Source: Sphingomonas sp.
GTDB lineage: Bacteria > Pseudomonadota > Alphaproteobacteria > Sphingomonadales > Sphingomonadaceae
Assembly (NCBI RefSeq): GCF_019635455.1
Contig: NZ_JAHBZJ010000005.1
Location: forward strand, 124,001-188,000
Direction of reading: 5' to 3'
Length of the DNA: 64,000 nt
Part shown: piece by piece, positions 8,154 to 18,046 of the stretch
How the letters are laid out: every line of letters starts with the position of its first letter
Numbering within the stretch: the first letter of the stretch is position 1
Notes under the pieces: generated by a model
Databases searched by the model: none
Told to the model about the DNA's origin: nothing
What the model saw: the letters and a program-made list of their open reading frames with translations, nothing else
Made by a program: the position numbers and the translations under genes

Positions 8154-10118
8154 GTGACCGTTTCATTCGCCGACCGCGCCAACGCGATCCGTGCGCTTTC
8201 CATGGATGCGGTGGAGGCCGCCAATTCGGGTCACCCCGGCATGCCGATGGGCATGGCCGATGTCGCGACCGTGCTGTTCAGCGACTATCTGAAATATGAT
8301 CCCGCCGATCCGGCATGGCCCGATCGCGACCGGTTCGTGCTGTCGGCCGGCCATGGGTCGATGCTGATCTATTCGTTGTTGCACCTGACCGGCTATGCCC
8401 GGCCGACGATCGACGACATCAAGGCGTTTCGCCAGGTCGGCAGCCCGTGCGCCGGCCACCCGGAGAATTTCGAACTGCCGGGCGTCGAATGCACCACCGG
8501 CCCGCTGGGCCAGGGGCTGGCGATGGCGGTCGGCATGGCGATTGCCGAGCGCCACCTGAACGCGGTGCATGGCGACGATCTGGTCGATCACCGCACCTGG
8601 GTGATCGCCGGCGACGGGTGCCTGATGGAGGGCATCAACCATGAAGCGATCGGACTGGCCGGCCATCTGAAGCTCGGCCGGATGATCGTGCTGTGGGACG
8701 ACAATGACATCACGATCGACGGCAAGGTATCGCTGTCGTCGAGTGAGGATGTGCCGGCGCGCTATGCCGCCACCGGATGGCATGTCGTGGAATGCGACGG
8801 GCATGACGAGGCAAGCATTCGCGCGGCGTTCGACGCGGCGATCGCCGACGACCGCCCCTCGCTGGTCCGCTGCCGCACGGTGATCGGCAAGGGCGCGCCG
8901 AACAAGGGCGGTACGAGCAAGGTCCACGGATCGCCGCTGGGCGCCGACGAAGTAGCCGCCGCGCGCGCGGCGCTGGGCTGGAACCACCCGCCCTTCATGG
9001 TGCCGGACGACATTCGCGCGGCATGGCTGGAAGCGGGCAGGCGCGGCGCGCAGCCGCATGCGCAGTGGCAGCAGCGGCTGGCCGCATCGGACAAGGCGCA
9101 GGGCTTTGCCGCCTCGGGCGCGCCCTGCGACCCGGCCGTGCTCGACGGCTATATCGCCGACCTGCTGGCCAATCCGGTAAAGGTGGCGACGCGCAAGGCG
9201 TCCGAAATGGCGCTGGAGGTCATCAACGCGGCGGTTCCCGCGACGATCGGCGGATCGGCGGACCTGACCGGGTCGAACAACACCCTGACCAAGGGGATGG
9301 GCGCGCTGAATGCCCAGGATTATGCCGGGCGCTACGTCTATTACGGCATCCGCGAATTCGGGATGGCCGCGGCGATGAACGGGATGGCGTTGCACGGCGG
9401 GGTGATCCCCTATGGCGGCACCTTCCTGGTGTTCAGCGATTATTGCCGTGGCGCGATCCGCCTGTCGGCGTTGCAGAATGCGCGCGTCGTCTATGTGATG
9501 ACGCACGACAGTATCGGCCTGGGCGAGGACGGGCCGACGCACCAGCCGATCGAGCATCTGCAAAGCCTGCGCATGATCCCTAATCTGGACGTGTACCGGC
9601 CCTGCGACACGGTGGAGACGGCGGAGGCGTGGGCGCTGGCGCTGGCGCGGACCGACGGCCCGTCGCTGCTGGCGCTGAGCCGCCAGAACCTGCCGCAGCT
9701 GCGTACCGAGGCGGGAATGATGAGCGCGCGCGGCGGCTATCGCCTGCGCACGGCGGGCGCGGCGCGCAAGGTGGTGCTGATCGCGACCGGATCGGAAGTC
9801 GAGATCGCGGTCGGCGTGCGCGATCGGCTGGAGGCGCAGGGGATCGGCGCGGATGTCGTGTCGATGAACTGCACCGCGCGCTTCGATGCGCAGGAGGCCG
9901 CCTATCGCGATGACATCCTGCCGCCCGACGCCGATGTGCTGCGCGTATCGATCGAGGCAGGGACGACATTTGGTTGGGAGCGCTACACGATGGTGCAGGG
10001 GATGCGGTTCGGCATCGACCGGTTCGGCGCATCCGGCCCCGCCGAGGATGTCTATGCGAAGTTCGGCCTGACCCCGGACGCGATCGCCACGAAGATTCAG
10101 GAACGGCTCAAGGCTTAG
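8154..10118 (+). CDS. tkt: Transketolase
   Basis: A 654-residue thiamine diphosphate enzyme of the pentose phosphate pathway; it moves two-carbon ketol units between sugar phosphates. The N-terminal helix [20 protein letters not shown], the TPP/Mg motif [13 protein letters not shown]...DDND, and the pyrimidine-domain block [14 protein letters not shown] are all present, with a C-terminal Rossmann-like domain after residue ~525. The start is probably the GTG at 8154 just after a G-rich stretch (8141-8148); no ATG precedes the conserved N-terminus. It opens a central-carbon cluster, and its TAG is 9 bases from gap. Confidence 0.95.
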   Translation: MTVSFADRANAIRALSMDAVEAANSGHPGMPMGMADVATVLFSDYLKYDPADPAWPDRDRFVLSAGHGSMLIYSLLHLTGYARPTIDDIKAFRQVGSPCAGHPENFELPGVECTTGPLGQGLAMAVGMAIAERHLNAVHGDDLVDHRTWVIAGDGCLMEGINHEAIGLAGHLKLGRMIVLWDDNDITIDGKVSLSSSEDVPARYAATGWHVVECDGHDEASIRAAFDAAIADDRPSLVRCRTVIGKGAPNKGGTSKVHGSPLGADEVAAARAALGWNHPPFMVPDDIRAAWLEAGRRGAQPHAQWQQRLAASDKAQGFAASGAPCDPAVLDGYIADLLANPVKVATRKASEMALEVINAAVPATIGGSADLTGSNNTLTKGMGALNAQDYAGRYVYYGIREFGMAAAMNGMALHGGVIPYGGTFLVFSDYCRGAIRLSALQNARVVYVMTHDSIGLGEDGPTHQPIEHLQSLRMIPNLDVYRPCDTVETAEAWALALARTDGPSLLALSRQNLPQLRTEAGMMSARGGYRLRTAGAARKVVLIATGSEVEIAVGVRDRLEAQGIGADVVSMNCTARFDAQEAAYRDDILPPDADVLRVSIEAGTTFGWERYTMVQGMRFGIDRFGASGPAEDVYAKFGLTPDAIATKIQERLKA

Positions 10119-10127
10119 GAGACACAG

Positions 10128-11132
10128 ATGACGAAGGTTGCGATCAACGGATTCGGGCGCATCGGGCGGCTGGTGGCGCGCGCCATCCTGGAACGTCCCG
10201 ACAGCGGTCTGGAACTGGTGACGATCAACGACCTGGCCGATGCCAAGTCGAATGCCTGGCTGTTCAGCCGTGACAGCGTGCATGGCAAATATCCCGGCAC
10301 CGTGTCGGCGGACGGCGACGACATCGTCATCGACGGCAAGCGCATCAAGGTGACCAAGGAGCGCGATCCCGCCAACCTGCCGCATGCGGCAAATGGCGTC
10401 GATATCGTGCTGGAATGCACCGGATTTTTCACCGATCGCGAGAGCGCGCAGAAGCATCTCGACGCCGGCGCGAAGAAGGTGCTGATCTCTGCCCCGGCCA
10501 AGGGCGTCGATCTGACCGTCGTCTATGGCGTCAACCACGACAAGCTGGAGGCGGGCCACACGATCGTTTCCAATGCCAGCTGCACCACCAACTGCCTGGC
10601 GCCGGTTGCCAAGGTGCTGAACGATGCGATCGGGATCGAGCGCGGGCTGATGACCACCGTCCACGCCTATACCAACGATCAGAAGATTCTCGACCAGATC
10701 CATCCCGACCTGCGCCGCGCGCGCGCCGCGGCGATGAGCATGATCCCGACCACCACCGGCGCGGCGCGCGCGGTGGGCGAAGTGCTGCCCGAACTGAAGG
10801 GCAAGCTGGACGGATCGGCGATCCGCGTGCCGACGCCGGACGGCAGCCTGATCGACCTGACCTTCACGCCGAAGCGCGACACCACGAAGGAAGAGGTCAA
10901 TGCACTGCTGAAAGCGGCGGCGGAGGGGCCGATGAAGGGCGTGCTCGACTATTCGGACGAGCCGCTGGTTTCGATCGACATCGTCCACACGCCGGTGTCA
11001 TCCACGGTCGACAGCCTGGAAACGGCGGTGATGGACGGCAAGCTGGTGCGCGTGGTCAGCTGGTACGACAATGAATGGGGCTTCTCCAACCGCATGGTCG
11101 ATACCGCCAGCACGATGGCAAGGCTGGGCTGA
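10128..11132 (+). CDS. gap: Glyceraldehyde-3-phosphate dehydrogenase, type I
   Basis: A 334-residue cytosolic NAD-dependent dehydrogenase. It begins [18 protein letters not shown] (Rossmann GxGxxG), has an Asp at the end of the second strand (TINDL) consistent with NAD preference, the active-site [13 protein letters not shown] around residue 150 and the base His in [13 protein letters not shown] lies just before the ATG. It is followed after 3 bases by a MOSC gene and then pgk. Confidence 0.97.
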   Translation: MTKVAINGFGRIGRLVARAILERPDSGLELVTINDLADAKSNAWLFSRDSVHGKYPGTVSADGDDIVIDGKRIKVTKERDPANLPHAANGVDIVLECTGFFTDRESAQKHLDAGAKKVLISAPAKGVDLTVVYGVNHDKLEAGHTIVSNASCTTNCLAPVAKVLNDAIGIERGLMTTVHAYTNDQKILDQIHPDLRRARAAAMSMIPTTTGAARAVGEVLPELKGKLDGSAIRVPTPDGSLIDLTFTPKRDTTKEEVNALLKAAAEGPMKGVLDYSDEPLVSIDIVHTPVSSTVDSLETAVMDGKLVRVVSWYDNEWGFSNRMVDTASTMARLG

Positions 11133-11135
11133 TCG

Positions 11136-11591
11136 ATGGGCCGGATCGCCGGCATTGCCCGCCACCCGTTTCCCAAGGCGCCGATGGAAACCATCGAACA
11201 CGCCCGGGTGACGCTGGAAGGCGGGATTGCCGGCGATTATCGCGGTGCGATGAAGGGGCGGCCCTATAAGCGTCAGGTCTCGCTGATCGAGGCCGGTGAC
11301 TGGGACGCGGCGATGGCGCTGGTCGGCCATTCGATCGGATGGGAACAGCGCCGCGCCAATCTGCTGGTCGAGGGCATGGACCTGCCGCAGACGGTGGGAA
11401 CGCGGCTGCGGATCGGGGCCGATGTGGTGCTGGAAGTGCGCTGCGAGACCGACCCATGCGCGCGGATGGAGGCGCTGGCCGAAGGGCTGCGCGCGGCGCT
11501 GACGCCGGACTGGCGCGGCGGAGTTTGTACGATGGTGGTCGCTGCGGGCGAGATCGCGCTGGGCGACGAGATCAGGATCGAGGACGCATGA
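11136..11591 (+). CDS. MOSC domain protein
   Basis: A 151-residue protein consisting only of a MOSC domain (C-terminal domain of Moco sulfurase, YiiM-like). Visible elements are [25 protein letters not shown] near the N-terminus, [12 protein letters not shown] in the middle and [14 protein letters not shown] with the conserved cysteine. MOSC proteins use a reactive Cys to handle sulfur or reduce N-hydroxylated substrates with molybdenum cofactor. It sits between gap and pgk with a 3-base gap and a 4-base overlap, so it is co-translated with glycolytic enzymes; no Moco synthesis gene is nearby. Substrate unknown. Confidence 0.8.
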   Translation: MGRIAGIARHPFPKAPMETIEHARVTLEGGIAGDYRGAMKGRPYKRQVSLIEAGDWDAAMALVGHSIGWEQRRANLLVEGMDLPQTVGTRLRIGADVVLEVRCETDPCARMEALAEGLRAALTPDWRGGVCTMVVAAGEIALGDEIRIEDA

Positions 11592-12781
11592 GCCGGGCTT
11601 TCAAGACTCTTGACGATATGGGCGACGTTTCGGGCAAGCGCGTGCTGGTCCGCGAGGATCTGAACGTGCCGATGGCCGATGGTGCGGTCACCGACGATAC
11701 CCGGCTGCGCGCCGCAGTGCCGACGGTCGGCGAACTGGCGGACCGGGGCGCGATCGTGCTCGTCCTCGCGCATTTCGGACGGCCCAAGGGACAGCCCGAT
11801 CCGGCGATGAGCCTGGCGCTGGTGACCAAGCCCTTTTCCCAGGTGCTGGGCCGGCCGGTGCGCTATATCGACTGGGAAGGGGATGCCGAGGCGGTCGCGA
11901 CGCTTCAGCCGGGCGACATCGCACTGCTGGAGAATACCCGGTTTTTTGGCGGCGAAGAGCGGAATGACGCGGGGGTGGTCGCGCGCTTTGCCGAGCTTGG
12001 CGACCTCTATGTCAACGACGCCTTTTCGGCGGCGCATCGCGCCCATGCCTCGACCGCGGGACTGGCGCGCGCGCTCCCGGCCTTTGCCGGGCGGCAGATG
12101 GAGGCGGAGCTGGACGCGCTGGACAAGGCGCTGGGCCAGCCCGAGCATCCGGTCGCGGCGGTGGTCGGCGGCGCCAAGGTCTCGACCAAGCTGGACGTGC
12201 TCAAACATCTGGTCGGGCGGGTCGATCACCTGATCATCGGCGGCGGCATGGCGAACACCTTTCTCGCCGCGCGCGGGGTGGATGTCGGCAAGTCGCTGTG
12301 CGAGCACGACCTGGTCGGCACCGCCAACGCCATCTTCGACGCGGCGGATGCGGCGGGCTGCACGATCCATCTGCCCTATGACGTGGTGGTGGCGAAGGAA
12401 TTCGCGGCCAACCCGCCATCCTTGCGTACCTGCAACGTCCATGAGGTCGCCGCCGACGAGATGATCCTCGACATCGGCCCGGCGGCGAGCGAGGCGCTGG
12501 CGGACGTGCTGAAGACGTGCCGGACGCTGGTGTGGAACGGGCCGCTGGGCGCGTTCGAGACCAAGCCGTTCGATACCGCGACAATGGCGCTCGCGCACAC
12601 CGTGGCGGCGCTGACCAAGGAAGGATCGCTGGTATCCGTGGCGGGCGGAGGCGATACCGTCGCTGCGCTCAACCAGGCGGGTGTGGCCGGCGACATGACG
12701 TTCGTTTCGACGGCGGGCGGCGCCTTTCTGGAATGGATGGAGGGCAAGGAGCTGCCCGGCGTCGCCGCGCTGACGCATTAG
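11588..12781 (+). CDS. pgk: Phosphoglycerate kinase
   Basis: A 397-residue two-domain kinase making ATP from 1,3-bisphosphoglycerate. Family motifs are [59 protein letters not shown] and the C-terminal nucleotide loop [12 protein letters not shown]. The ATG at 11588 overlaps the MOSC stop (ATGA). Length is typical of bacterial Pgk. Confidence 0.97.
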   Translation: MSRAFKTLDDMGDVSGKRVLVREDLNVPMADGAVTDDTRLRAAVPTVGELADRGAIVLVLAHFGRPKGQPDPAMSLALVTKPFSQVLGRPVRYIDWEGDAEAVATLQPGDIALLENTRFFGGEERNDAGVVARFAELGDLYVNDAFSAAHRAHASTAGLARALPAFAGRQMEAELDALDKALGQPEHPVAAVVGGAKVSTKLDVLKHLVGRVDHLIIGGGMANTFLAARGVDVGKSLCEHDLVGTANAIFDAADAAGCTIHLPYDVVVAKEFAANPPSLRTCNVHEVAADEMILDIGPAASEALADVLKTCRTLVWNGPLGAFETKPFDTATMALAHTVAALTKEGSLVSVAGGGDTVAALNQAGVAGDMTFVSTAGGAFLEWMEGKELPGVAALTH

Positions 12782-12836
12782 GCGTGTTGCCAATGTAATA
12801 CAGTTCGACTAACATTTGCCGCGGATCGGGGGGCAG

Positions 12837-13538
12837 ATGATGATGTCGCAAAAGTGGACCGGGCGCGTTGCGGGCCTGTTATATCTGATCGTCGTGATCA
12901 CTGGGATCGTCAGCCTGGCCTATGTGCCGTCGCGGCTGATGGTGCGCAACGACACCGCCGCCTCGATCGCCAACATCCTGGCCAACGAGCAGCTGTTTCG
13001 GATCGGCATCGCCGCCGGGCTGATCTGTTACACCGCGTTCCTGTTGCTGCCGTTGGTGCTGCATCGGTTGTTGGCACCGGCCGGTCGCGCGGCGGCAGCG
13101 GCAATGGTGGCGCTGGCGCTCGCGAGCGTGCCGCTCTCGCTATGGAACATGCATGCGCGGCTCGACCTGTTGTCGTTGCTCAAGCGACCCGAATATGGCC
13201 TGTCCGGGGGGCAATTGCAGATGCAGGCCCGGATGCTGCTGGATTCGTACAGCAACGGCATCTTGATCGTCGAACTGTTCTGGGGCTTGTGGCTGCTCCC
13301 GCTGGGATATCTGATGATCCGGTCGCGGGCGATTCCACGCGTGCTGGGCGCGTTCCTGATGCTGGGTTGCGCGGGCTATCTGGTCGATGTGTTCGCGACA
13401 CTGCTGGTTCCGGGCTTCGATGCGATGTCCTTTGCTCCCTATGTCACCACGCCGGCGGCGATCGGAGAGATCGGCACCTGCCTGTGGCTGCTGGTGATGG
13501 GCGCGCGAAACGTGGACGGCAAATCGACCAGCGAGTGA
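12837..13538 (+). CDS. DUF4386 family membrane protein
   Basis: A ~233-residue protein with six hydrophobic segments. The opening GRVAGLLYLIVVITGIVSL followed by NDTAASIANILANEQLFRIG is the DUF4386 signature. Three consecutive ATGs exist (12837, 12840, 12843); a run of G at 12828-12833 gives suitable spacing to any of them. It follows pgk after 55 bases on the same strand. Function unknown. Confidence 0.85.
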   Translation: MMMSQKWTGRVAGLLYLIVVITGIVSLAYVPSRLMVRNDTAASIANILANEQLFRIGIAAGLICYTAFLLLPLVLHRLLAPAGRAAAAAMVALALASVPLSLWNMHARLDLLSLLKRPEYGLSGGQLQMQARMLLDSYSNGILIVELFWGLWLLPLGYLMIRSRAIPRVLGAFLMLGCAGYLVDVFATLLVPGFDAMSFAPYVTTPAAIGEIGTCLWLLVMGARNVDGKSTSE

Positions 13539-13613
13539 CCTGTCCATCGTTGTCAGACTTTGCAGGCGCGGGTCGCGCTGCGATAGCGGCGCCAGCATCG
13601 CAAAGGGGATCGC

Positions 13614-14519
13614 ATGAACACCGCCGAAATGACCGCCAAGATCGCCGCCGGAAACGGCTTCATCGCCGCGCTGGACCAGTCCGGCGGTTCGACGCCAAAG
13701 GCGTTGAAGGGCTATGGCGTCGAAGAGGGGGCATGGTCGAGCGAGGAGGAGATGTTCGGCCTGATCCATGACATGCGCAGCCGGATTATCACCTCGCCCT
13801 GCTTCACCGGCGAAAAGGTGATCGGCGCGATCCTGTTCGAACGGACGATGGATGGCACCGTCGATGGCGAACCGACCCCGGCGGCGCTGATCGCGCGCGG
13901 CGTCGTCCCGTTCATCAAGATCGACAAGGGGCTGGAGGATGAGGCCGACGGCGTCCAGCTGATGAAGCCGATGCCCCAGCTCGACGCGCTGCTGATCCGT
14001 GCCAAGGCGCTTGGCGTGTTCGGCACCAAGGAACGCTCGGTCATCAACCTCGCGAATGCGGCGGGAATCGCGGCGGTGGTGAAGCAGCAGTTCGAGCTCG
14101 GCCGGCAGGTGCTGGCGCACGGCATGATGCCGATCATCGAGCCGGAGGTGAACATCAAGTCGCCCGAACGCGCTGAGGCGGATGCGATCCTGCGCGACGA
14201 AATCCTGAAGGAACTGGATGCGCTTCCCGATGGGCAGCAGGTGATGCTGAAACTGTCGATCCCCGCCCGGGCCGGGCTGTTCGAGCCACTGGTCGATCAT
14301 CCCAAGGTGCTGCGCGTCGTCGCGTTGTCGGGCGGGTTCAAGCGGCCGGAAGCGTGCGCGGAGCTGGCAAGGAATCGCGGCATGATCGCGAGCTTCAGCC
14401 GGGCGCTGCTCGAAGATCTGCGCCACGGGATGAGCGACGACGCGTTCGACGCGTCGCTGGGCGGCGCGATCGACGAGATTCACGCCGCGTCGGTGGCTGG
14501 CGCCCCGATCGACGCCTGA
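13614..14519 (+). CDS. fda: Class I fructose-bisphosphate aldolase
   Basis: A 301-residue Schiff-base aldolase that splits fructose 1,6-bisphosphate in the cytosol. It carries ALDQSGGSTPKAL at the N-terminus, FERTMDGTVDG, PFIKIDKGL, PIIEPEVNIKSPE and the Schiff-base lysine strand VMLKLSIP. It belongs to the bacterial class I group rather than the metal-dependent class II enzymes more usual in proteobacteria. It closes the tkt-gap-MOSC-pgk-DUF4386-fda cluster. Confidence 0.93.
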   Translation: MNTAEMTAKIAAGNGFIAALDQSGGSTPKALKGYGVEEGAWSSEEEMFGLIHDMRSRIITSPCFTGEKVIGAILFERTMDGTVDGEPTPAALIARGVVPFIKIDKGLEDEADGVQLMKPMPQLDALLIRAKALGVFGTKERSVINLANAAGIAAVVKQQFELGRQVLAHGMMPIIEPEVNIKSPERAEADAILRDEILKELDALPDGQQVMLKLSIPARAGLFEPLVDHPKVLRVVALSGGFKRPEACAELARNRGMIASFSRALLEDLRHGMSDDAFDASLGGAIDEIHAASVAGAPIDA

Positions 14520-14582
14520 CGCGACGCTGCGGCCGGCGCGGGCCTCGTTCGGGGGCCGCGCCCGCCGCCTGCGCTCGGCGTG

Positions 14583-14966
14583 TCAGGGGCGCGGGGCAAA
14601 GCTGAAATGAACGCGATAGGCGGGGGACGGGATCTCGCCGTCCTGGGTAGTCCGTCCCGGCGTCGCCGAATCGAGGCGGATCGGACCGAAATCGGTCTGC
14701 GCGACCTCACCCAGCGTGAAATTCCGCTCCAGCCGGTCATAGCCGCCGGCGATCGCCGCGCGCACGACCAGGCGCCCGGCCCAGATGCAGCGGGCGTTGA
14801 TCGGGCAGCGGCTATCCTCGACGATGGCGAGCGGGGTGATGGTGAGGCCGCCGAGCCGCTGCGGCTGGTCGAGCGCGACCGGACCGGTCGATGCGGTCGG
14901 GGTCATCATGCAACCGGCAAGCAGCATCGGGACGGCGCACAGGGCGGGGCGGGCAAAGGCGTTCAT
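14583..14966 (-). CDS. Putative lipoprotein with DSRCP-C motif
   Basis: A 127-residue protein with a lipoprotein signal peptide: hydrophobic stretch then LLAGC at residues 15-19. The mature part has the sequence DSRCPINARCIWAGRLVV, a two-cysteine motif I recognise from other small secreted proteobacterial proteins of unknown function, then a beta-rich tail. It is convergent with the aldolase gene; the intervening 63 bases are G+C-rich with a weak inverted repeat. Function unknown. Confidence 0.75.
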   Translation of the reverse strand: MNAFARPALCAVPMLLAGCMMTPTASTGPVALDQPQRLGGLTITPLAIVEDSRCPINARCIWAGRLVVRAAIAGGYDRLERNFTLGEVAQTDFGPIRLDSATPGRTTQDGEIPSPAYRVHFSFAPRP

Positions 14967-15027
14967 GCGATCCCTGATGGCACAAAGCGCCTTGCCTCGC
15001 GATGAATTCGATCGTTAGGGCAGGGGG

Positions 15028-15711
15028 ATGGACGATGACGACCTGCCCCCGATCGGCCCCGAATTCGCCGCCCGGTTCGTGCGCGACGACCGGCGGCCGC
15101 CCTGCCAACTCTACCTGATCTCCCCGCGCGACGTCGCCGGCGGATTTCCCGACCGGCTGGCACGCGCGCTGGACGCCGGCCCGGTCGCGGCGTTCCAGTT
15201 TCGCGTGAAGGATATCGATCAGCATGCGGCCGCGCGGCTGGCGGAGCCGTTGCAGCGCATCTGCGCCGATCGCGACGTGGCCTTCATCGTCAATGACAGC
15301 GTCGCCCTGGCGAAGCGGCTGGGTGCGGATGGCGTTCATCTGGGCCAGTCCGATGGCGACCCGCGTGAGGCGCGGACGATCCTGGGTCCGGGGGTGCAGA
15401 TCGGCATGACCTGTCACGACAGCCGGCATCTGGCGATGGAGGCGGGAGAGGCGGGCGCGGATTATGTCGCGTTCGGCGCCTTTTATCCCACGACGACCAA
15501 GGAAACGTCGCACCGCCCGGATCCCGCAATCCTGTCCTGGTGGGCGACATTGTTCGAGCTGCCCTCGGTCGCGATCGGGGGGATCACCCCGGACAATGCC
15601 GGCATGCTGGCGGCGGCGGGCGCAGATTTCGTCGCGGTCAGCGGCGCGGTGTGGAATGGCGAGGAGGGCGATGCGGTACGCCGCTTCGCGCAGGTTCTGG
15701 GCATCGTTTGA
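15028..15711 (+). CDS. thiE: Thiamine-phosphate synthase
   Basis: A 227-residue TIM-barrel enzyme joining HMP-PP and THZ-P to thiamine phosphate. Motifs are LYLISPRD, FQFRVKD, the pyrophosphate loop INDSVALAKRLGADGVHLGQSDG and a GG near the C-terminus (VAIGGITPDN). The product feeds transketolase and other TPP enzymes. No TPP riboswitch is visible upstream (about 60 bases). Confidence 0.9.
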   Translation: MDDDDLPPIGPEFAARFVRDDRRPPCQLYLISPRDVAGGFPDRLARALDAGPVAAFQFRVKDIDQHAAARLAEPLQRICADRDVAFIVNDSVALAKRLGADGVHLGQSDGDPREARTILGPGVQIGMTCHDSRHLAMEAGEAGADYVAFGAFYPTTTKETSHRPDPAILSWWATLFELPSVAIGGITPDNAGMLAAAGADFVAVSGAVWNGEEGDAVRRFAQVLGIV

Positions 15712-15771
15712 CGCAACAAACCGCGCGGCCGGATCGTTCTACCTCCGCAAGGACATCAGGAGAGCGAACAG

Positions 15772-16794
15772 GTGCGTCGAGTGTTTACCGCAATGTTTCT
15801 GGGATCGGCGCTGGCGCTGGGCGCATCGGGCGCGGCCGGGCAAAATGGCAGCGCGACGTCGCAGAGCGCCAAGCCGGTGCTGAGCCGCGACATCCTGCAT
15901 GTCCAGGTGATCCTCGACCATCTGGGATTCGGGCCGGGCGTCCTCGACGGGCGTGAGGGGCAGTCGCTGACCGCCGCGCTGCGCGGGTTCCAGATTTCGC
16001 GACAATTGCCGGTCACCGGCAAGATCGACCAGCGCACGCTGGTCGAACTGCACAAGCACCGCGAGATTCGTCCCACCCGGATCATCCGCCTGACCCCCGA
16101 CATGCTGTCGGGCGATTTCGTCCGGCCGTTCCCGACCGATCCGGCGGCGCAGGCGAAGCTCAAGACGATGGGCTATCGCTCCGCGCTCGAAAAGCTGGCG
16201 GAGATGTTCCACACTACGCCCGAGGTGCTGATCGAACTGAACAGCCCCGATACCCGGCTTGCCCCCGGCGTGCCGGTTCAGTTCCCCAACGCGGTGCCGG
16301 CGTCGCGCGATTATCCCGCCGACTGGAAACCGGAATGGCGCAAGACGCTCGCCGATCTGAACATCGATGCGAACCAGCCAAAGGCGGGGCGCATCGTCGT
16401 CGACAAGTCCGACAAGGTGCTGCGCGTATTCGACAGGGCGGGCAAGCTCGCCGCGCTGTTCAGCGTGACCACCGGCAGCACTCACGATCCACTGCCGATC
16501 GGCAGCTGGAAGGTGACGGGGATCGCGCAAAATCCAGAATTTCACTATAATCCCAAACTGTTCTGGGACGTTTCGGACAAGAAACCTGAAGCGCTGCTAC
16601 CCCCCGGCCCCAACAATCCGGTCGGCGTGGTGTGGATCGATTTGAGCAAGGAACATTACGGCATCCACGGCACGCCCGAGCCGCAGACGATCGGCCGGAC
16701 CGAGAGCCATGGCTGCGTCCGCCTGACCAACTGGGATGCGGCGCGCGTGGCGATGATGGTCGAGCCGGGGACGCAGGTGATCTTTCAGCCATGA
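15772..16794 (+). CDS. Secreted L,D-transpeptidase (YkuD) with peptidoglycan-binding region
   Basis: A 340-residue protein with a signal peptide (MRRVFTAMFLGSALALGASG...). Residues ~38-90 resemble a PG_binding_1 repeat (VILDHLGFGPGVLDG... LTAALRGFQ). Residues ~200-335 are a YkuD domain ending in the catalytic HGTPEPQTIGRTESHGCVRL, with the nucleophile Cys in SHGCVRL. Such enzymes make 3-3 crosslinks or attach proteins to peptidoglycan in the periplasm. Translation probably starts at GTG 15772. The stop overlaps the following M23 gene. Confidence 0.9.
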   Translation: MRRVFTAMFLGSALALGASGAAGQNGSATSQSAKPVLSRDILHVQVILDHLGFGPGVLDGREGQSLTAALRGFQISRQLPVTGKIDQRTLVELHKHREIRPTRIIRLTPDMLSGDFVRPFPTDPAAQAKLKTMGYRSALEKLAEMFHTTPEVLIELNSPDTRLAPGVPVQFPNAVPASRDYPADWKPEWRKTLADLNIDANQPKAGRIVVDKSDKVLRVFDRAGKLAALFSVTTGSTHDPLPIGSWKVTGIAQNPEFHYNPKLFWDVSDKKPEALLPPGPNNPVGVVWIDLSKEHYGIHGTPEPQTIGRTESHGCVRLTNWDAARVAMMVEPGTQVIFQP

Positions 16795-17432
16795 GCGTGC
16801 TGCGTGTCACCATCTGGACGCTGATCGGCGTGCTGATCGCGGCGATGGCGTTTCTGGCCGCGACGATCCGCGTGGTCGAGCCGGGCCGGGCGGTCGCCGG
16901 AAACGCGACACGGCAGGACGGCGCGCGCGCGCCTCTTGTGGAGCGCGCGCTCGCCACCACCCCGCGTCCGCAGGCCGATCCGGGGCCTGCCCTGACGATG
17001 CCGGTCGTCGGCGCGGACATCACCAGGTTGCGCAGCAACTGGGGCGATGCGCGCGGCGGCGGCACCCGCGTGCATCAGGGGTTCGACATCATGGCGCCCG
17101 GCGGGACCCAGGTGGTCGCCGCCGCCGACGGCACGGTCGAAAAGCTCTATTATTCGAACGGCGGCGGCGGCATCACGCTGTACGAGCGGTCGGACGACGG
17201 GCGCTGGATGTATTATTACGCGCATCTGGGCGGTTATGCGCCCGGGGTGGAGCAGGGACGGCGCGTGCGCGCGGGCGACCCGATCGCCTATGTCGGCGAC
17301 ACCGGCAATGCGGGACCCGGCAATTACCACCTGCATTTCGGGATCGCGACGATGGCGCCCGGCGAACGCTGGTGGCAGGGAACGCCGATCGACCCCTATC
17401 CGCTGCTTGCGGCGGGGCGGCAGGGCCGCTAA
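16791..17432 (+). CDS. M23 family metallopeptidase, membrane anchored
   Basis: A 213-residue protein with one N-terminal transmembrane segment (residues ~5-27) and a periplasmic LytM/M23 domain. Zinc ligands are seen in VHQGFDIMAPGGT (H...D) and in the YHLHFGI motif, with YYYAHLGG between. It should cut peptidoglycan cross-bridges. The ATG overlaps the L,D-transpeptidase stop by 4 bases, pairing a crosslinking enzyme with a hydrolase. All zinc ligands appear intact, so it is likely active. Confidence 0.9.
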   Translation: MSVLRVTIWTLIGVLIAAMAFLAATIRVVEPGRAVAGNATRQDGARAPLVERALATTPRPQADPGPALTMPVVGADITRLRSNWGDARGGGTRVHQGFDIMAPGGTQVVAAADGTVEKLYYSNGGGGITLYERSDDGRWMYYYAHLGGYAPGVEQGRRVRAGDPIAYVGDTGNAGPGNYHLHFGIATMAPGERWWQGTPIDPYPLLAAGRQGR

Positions 17433-17474
17433 GGGCCGCTCCCTGTTCTTTCTCAGCATTGATAGGCACGTCCC

Positions 17475-18038
17475 ATGAAGATCAGCGGCGTGGACATTCG
17501 TCCCGGCAACATCATCGAATATGAAAACGGCATCTGGCGCGCGGTGAAGATCCAGCACACCCAGCCGGGCAAGGGCGGCGCCTATATGCAGGTTGAGATG
17601 AAGAACCTGCGCGACGGCCGCAAGACGAACGTGCGCTTCCGTTCGGCCGAGACGGTGGAGCGCGTGCGGCTCGATACCAAGGATTTCCAGTTCCTCTATG
17701 CCGAGGGCGATGGCCTCGTGTTCATGGACAAGGATACGTATGACCAGGTGACGCTGCCGCGCGACCTGCTGGGCGATGCCGCCGCATTTTTGCAGGACGG
17801 CATGGACGTGGTCATGGAACTGTACGAAGAGGAAGCGATCAGCGTCCAGTTGCCGGACACGATCGAGGCGGAGATCGTCGAGGCCGACGCGGTGGTGAAG
17901 GGGCAGACCGCCTCGTCCAGCTACAAGCCCGCGATCCTCGACAATGGCGTGCGCATCATGGTGCCGCCGCACATCGCGGCCGGTACGCGCATCGTCGTGG
18001 ATGTGTACGAACAGACGTACGTGCGGCGCGCGGACTGA
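17475..18038 (+). CDS. efp: Elongation factor P
   Basis: A 187-residue three-domain translation factor that rescues ribosomes stalled at polyproline. The tip loop reads [11 protein letters not shown], with Lys at the position that is modified in E. coli EF-P; the C-terminal signature is [23 protein letters not shown]. No modification genes (epmA/earP) are in this window. Proline-rich proteins encoded nearby (NuoC tail, the 608-residue protein at 50602) could be clients; that is inference. Confidence 0.95.
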   Translation: MKISGVDIRPGNIIEYENGIWRAVKIQHTQPGKGGAYMQVEMKNLRDGRKTNVRFRSAETVERVRLDTKDFQFLYAEGDGLVFMDKDTYDQVTLPRDLLGDAAAFLQDGMDVVMELYEEEAISVQLPDTIEAEIVEADAVVKGQTASSSYKPAILDNGVRIMVPPHIAAGTRIVVDVYEQTYVRRAD

Positions 18039-18046
18039 ACGGCACC

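Noticed and set aside
8163..10988. 941-codon minus-strand frame across tkt and gap
   Set aside because: Antisense to two clear enzymes; rich in Arg/His/Gln and without domain motifs.
14967..15027. TPP riboswitch before thiE
   Set aside because: The gap is only about 60 bases and shows no THI-box elements.
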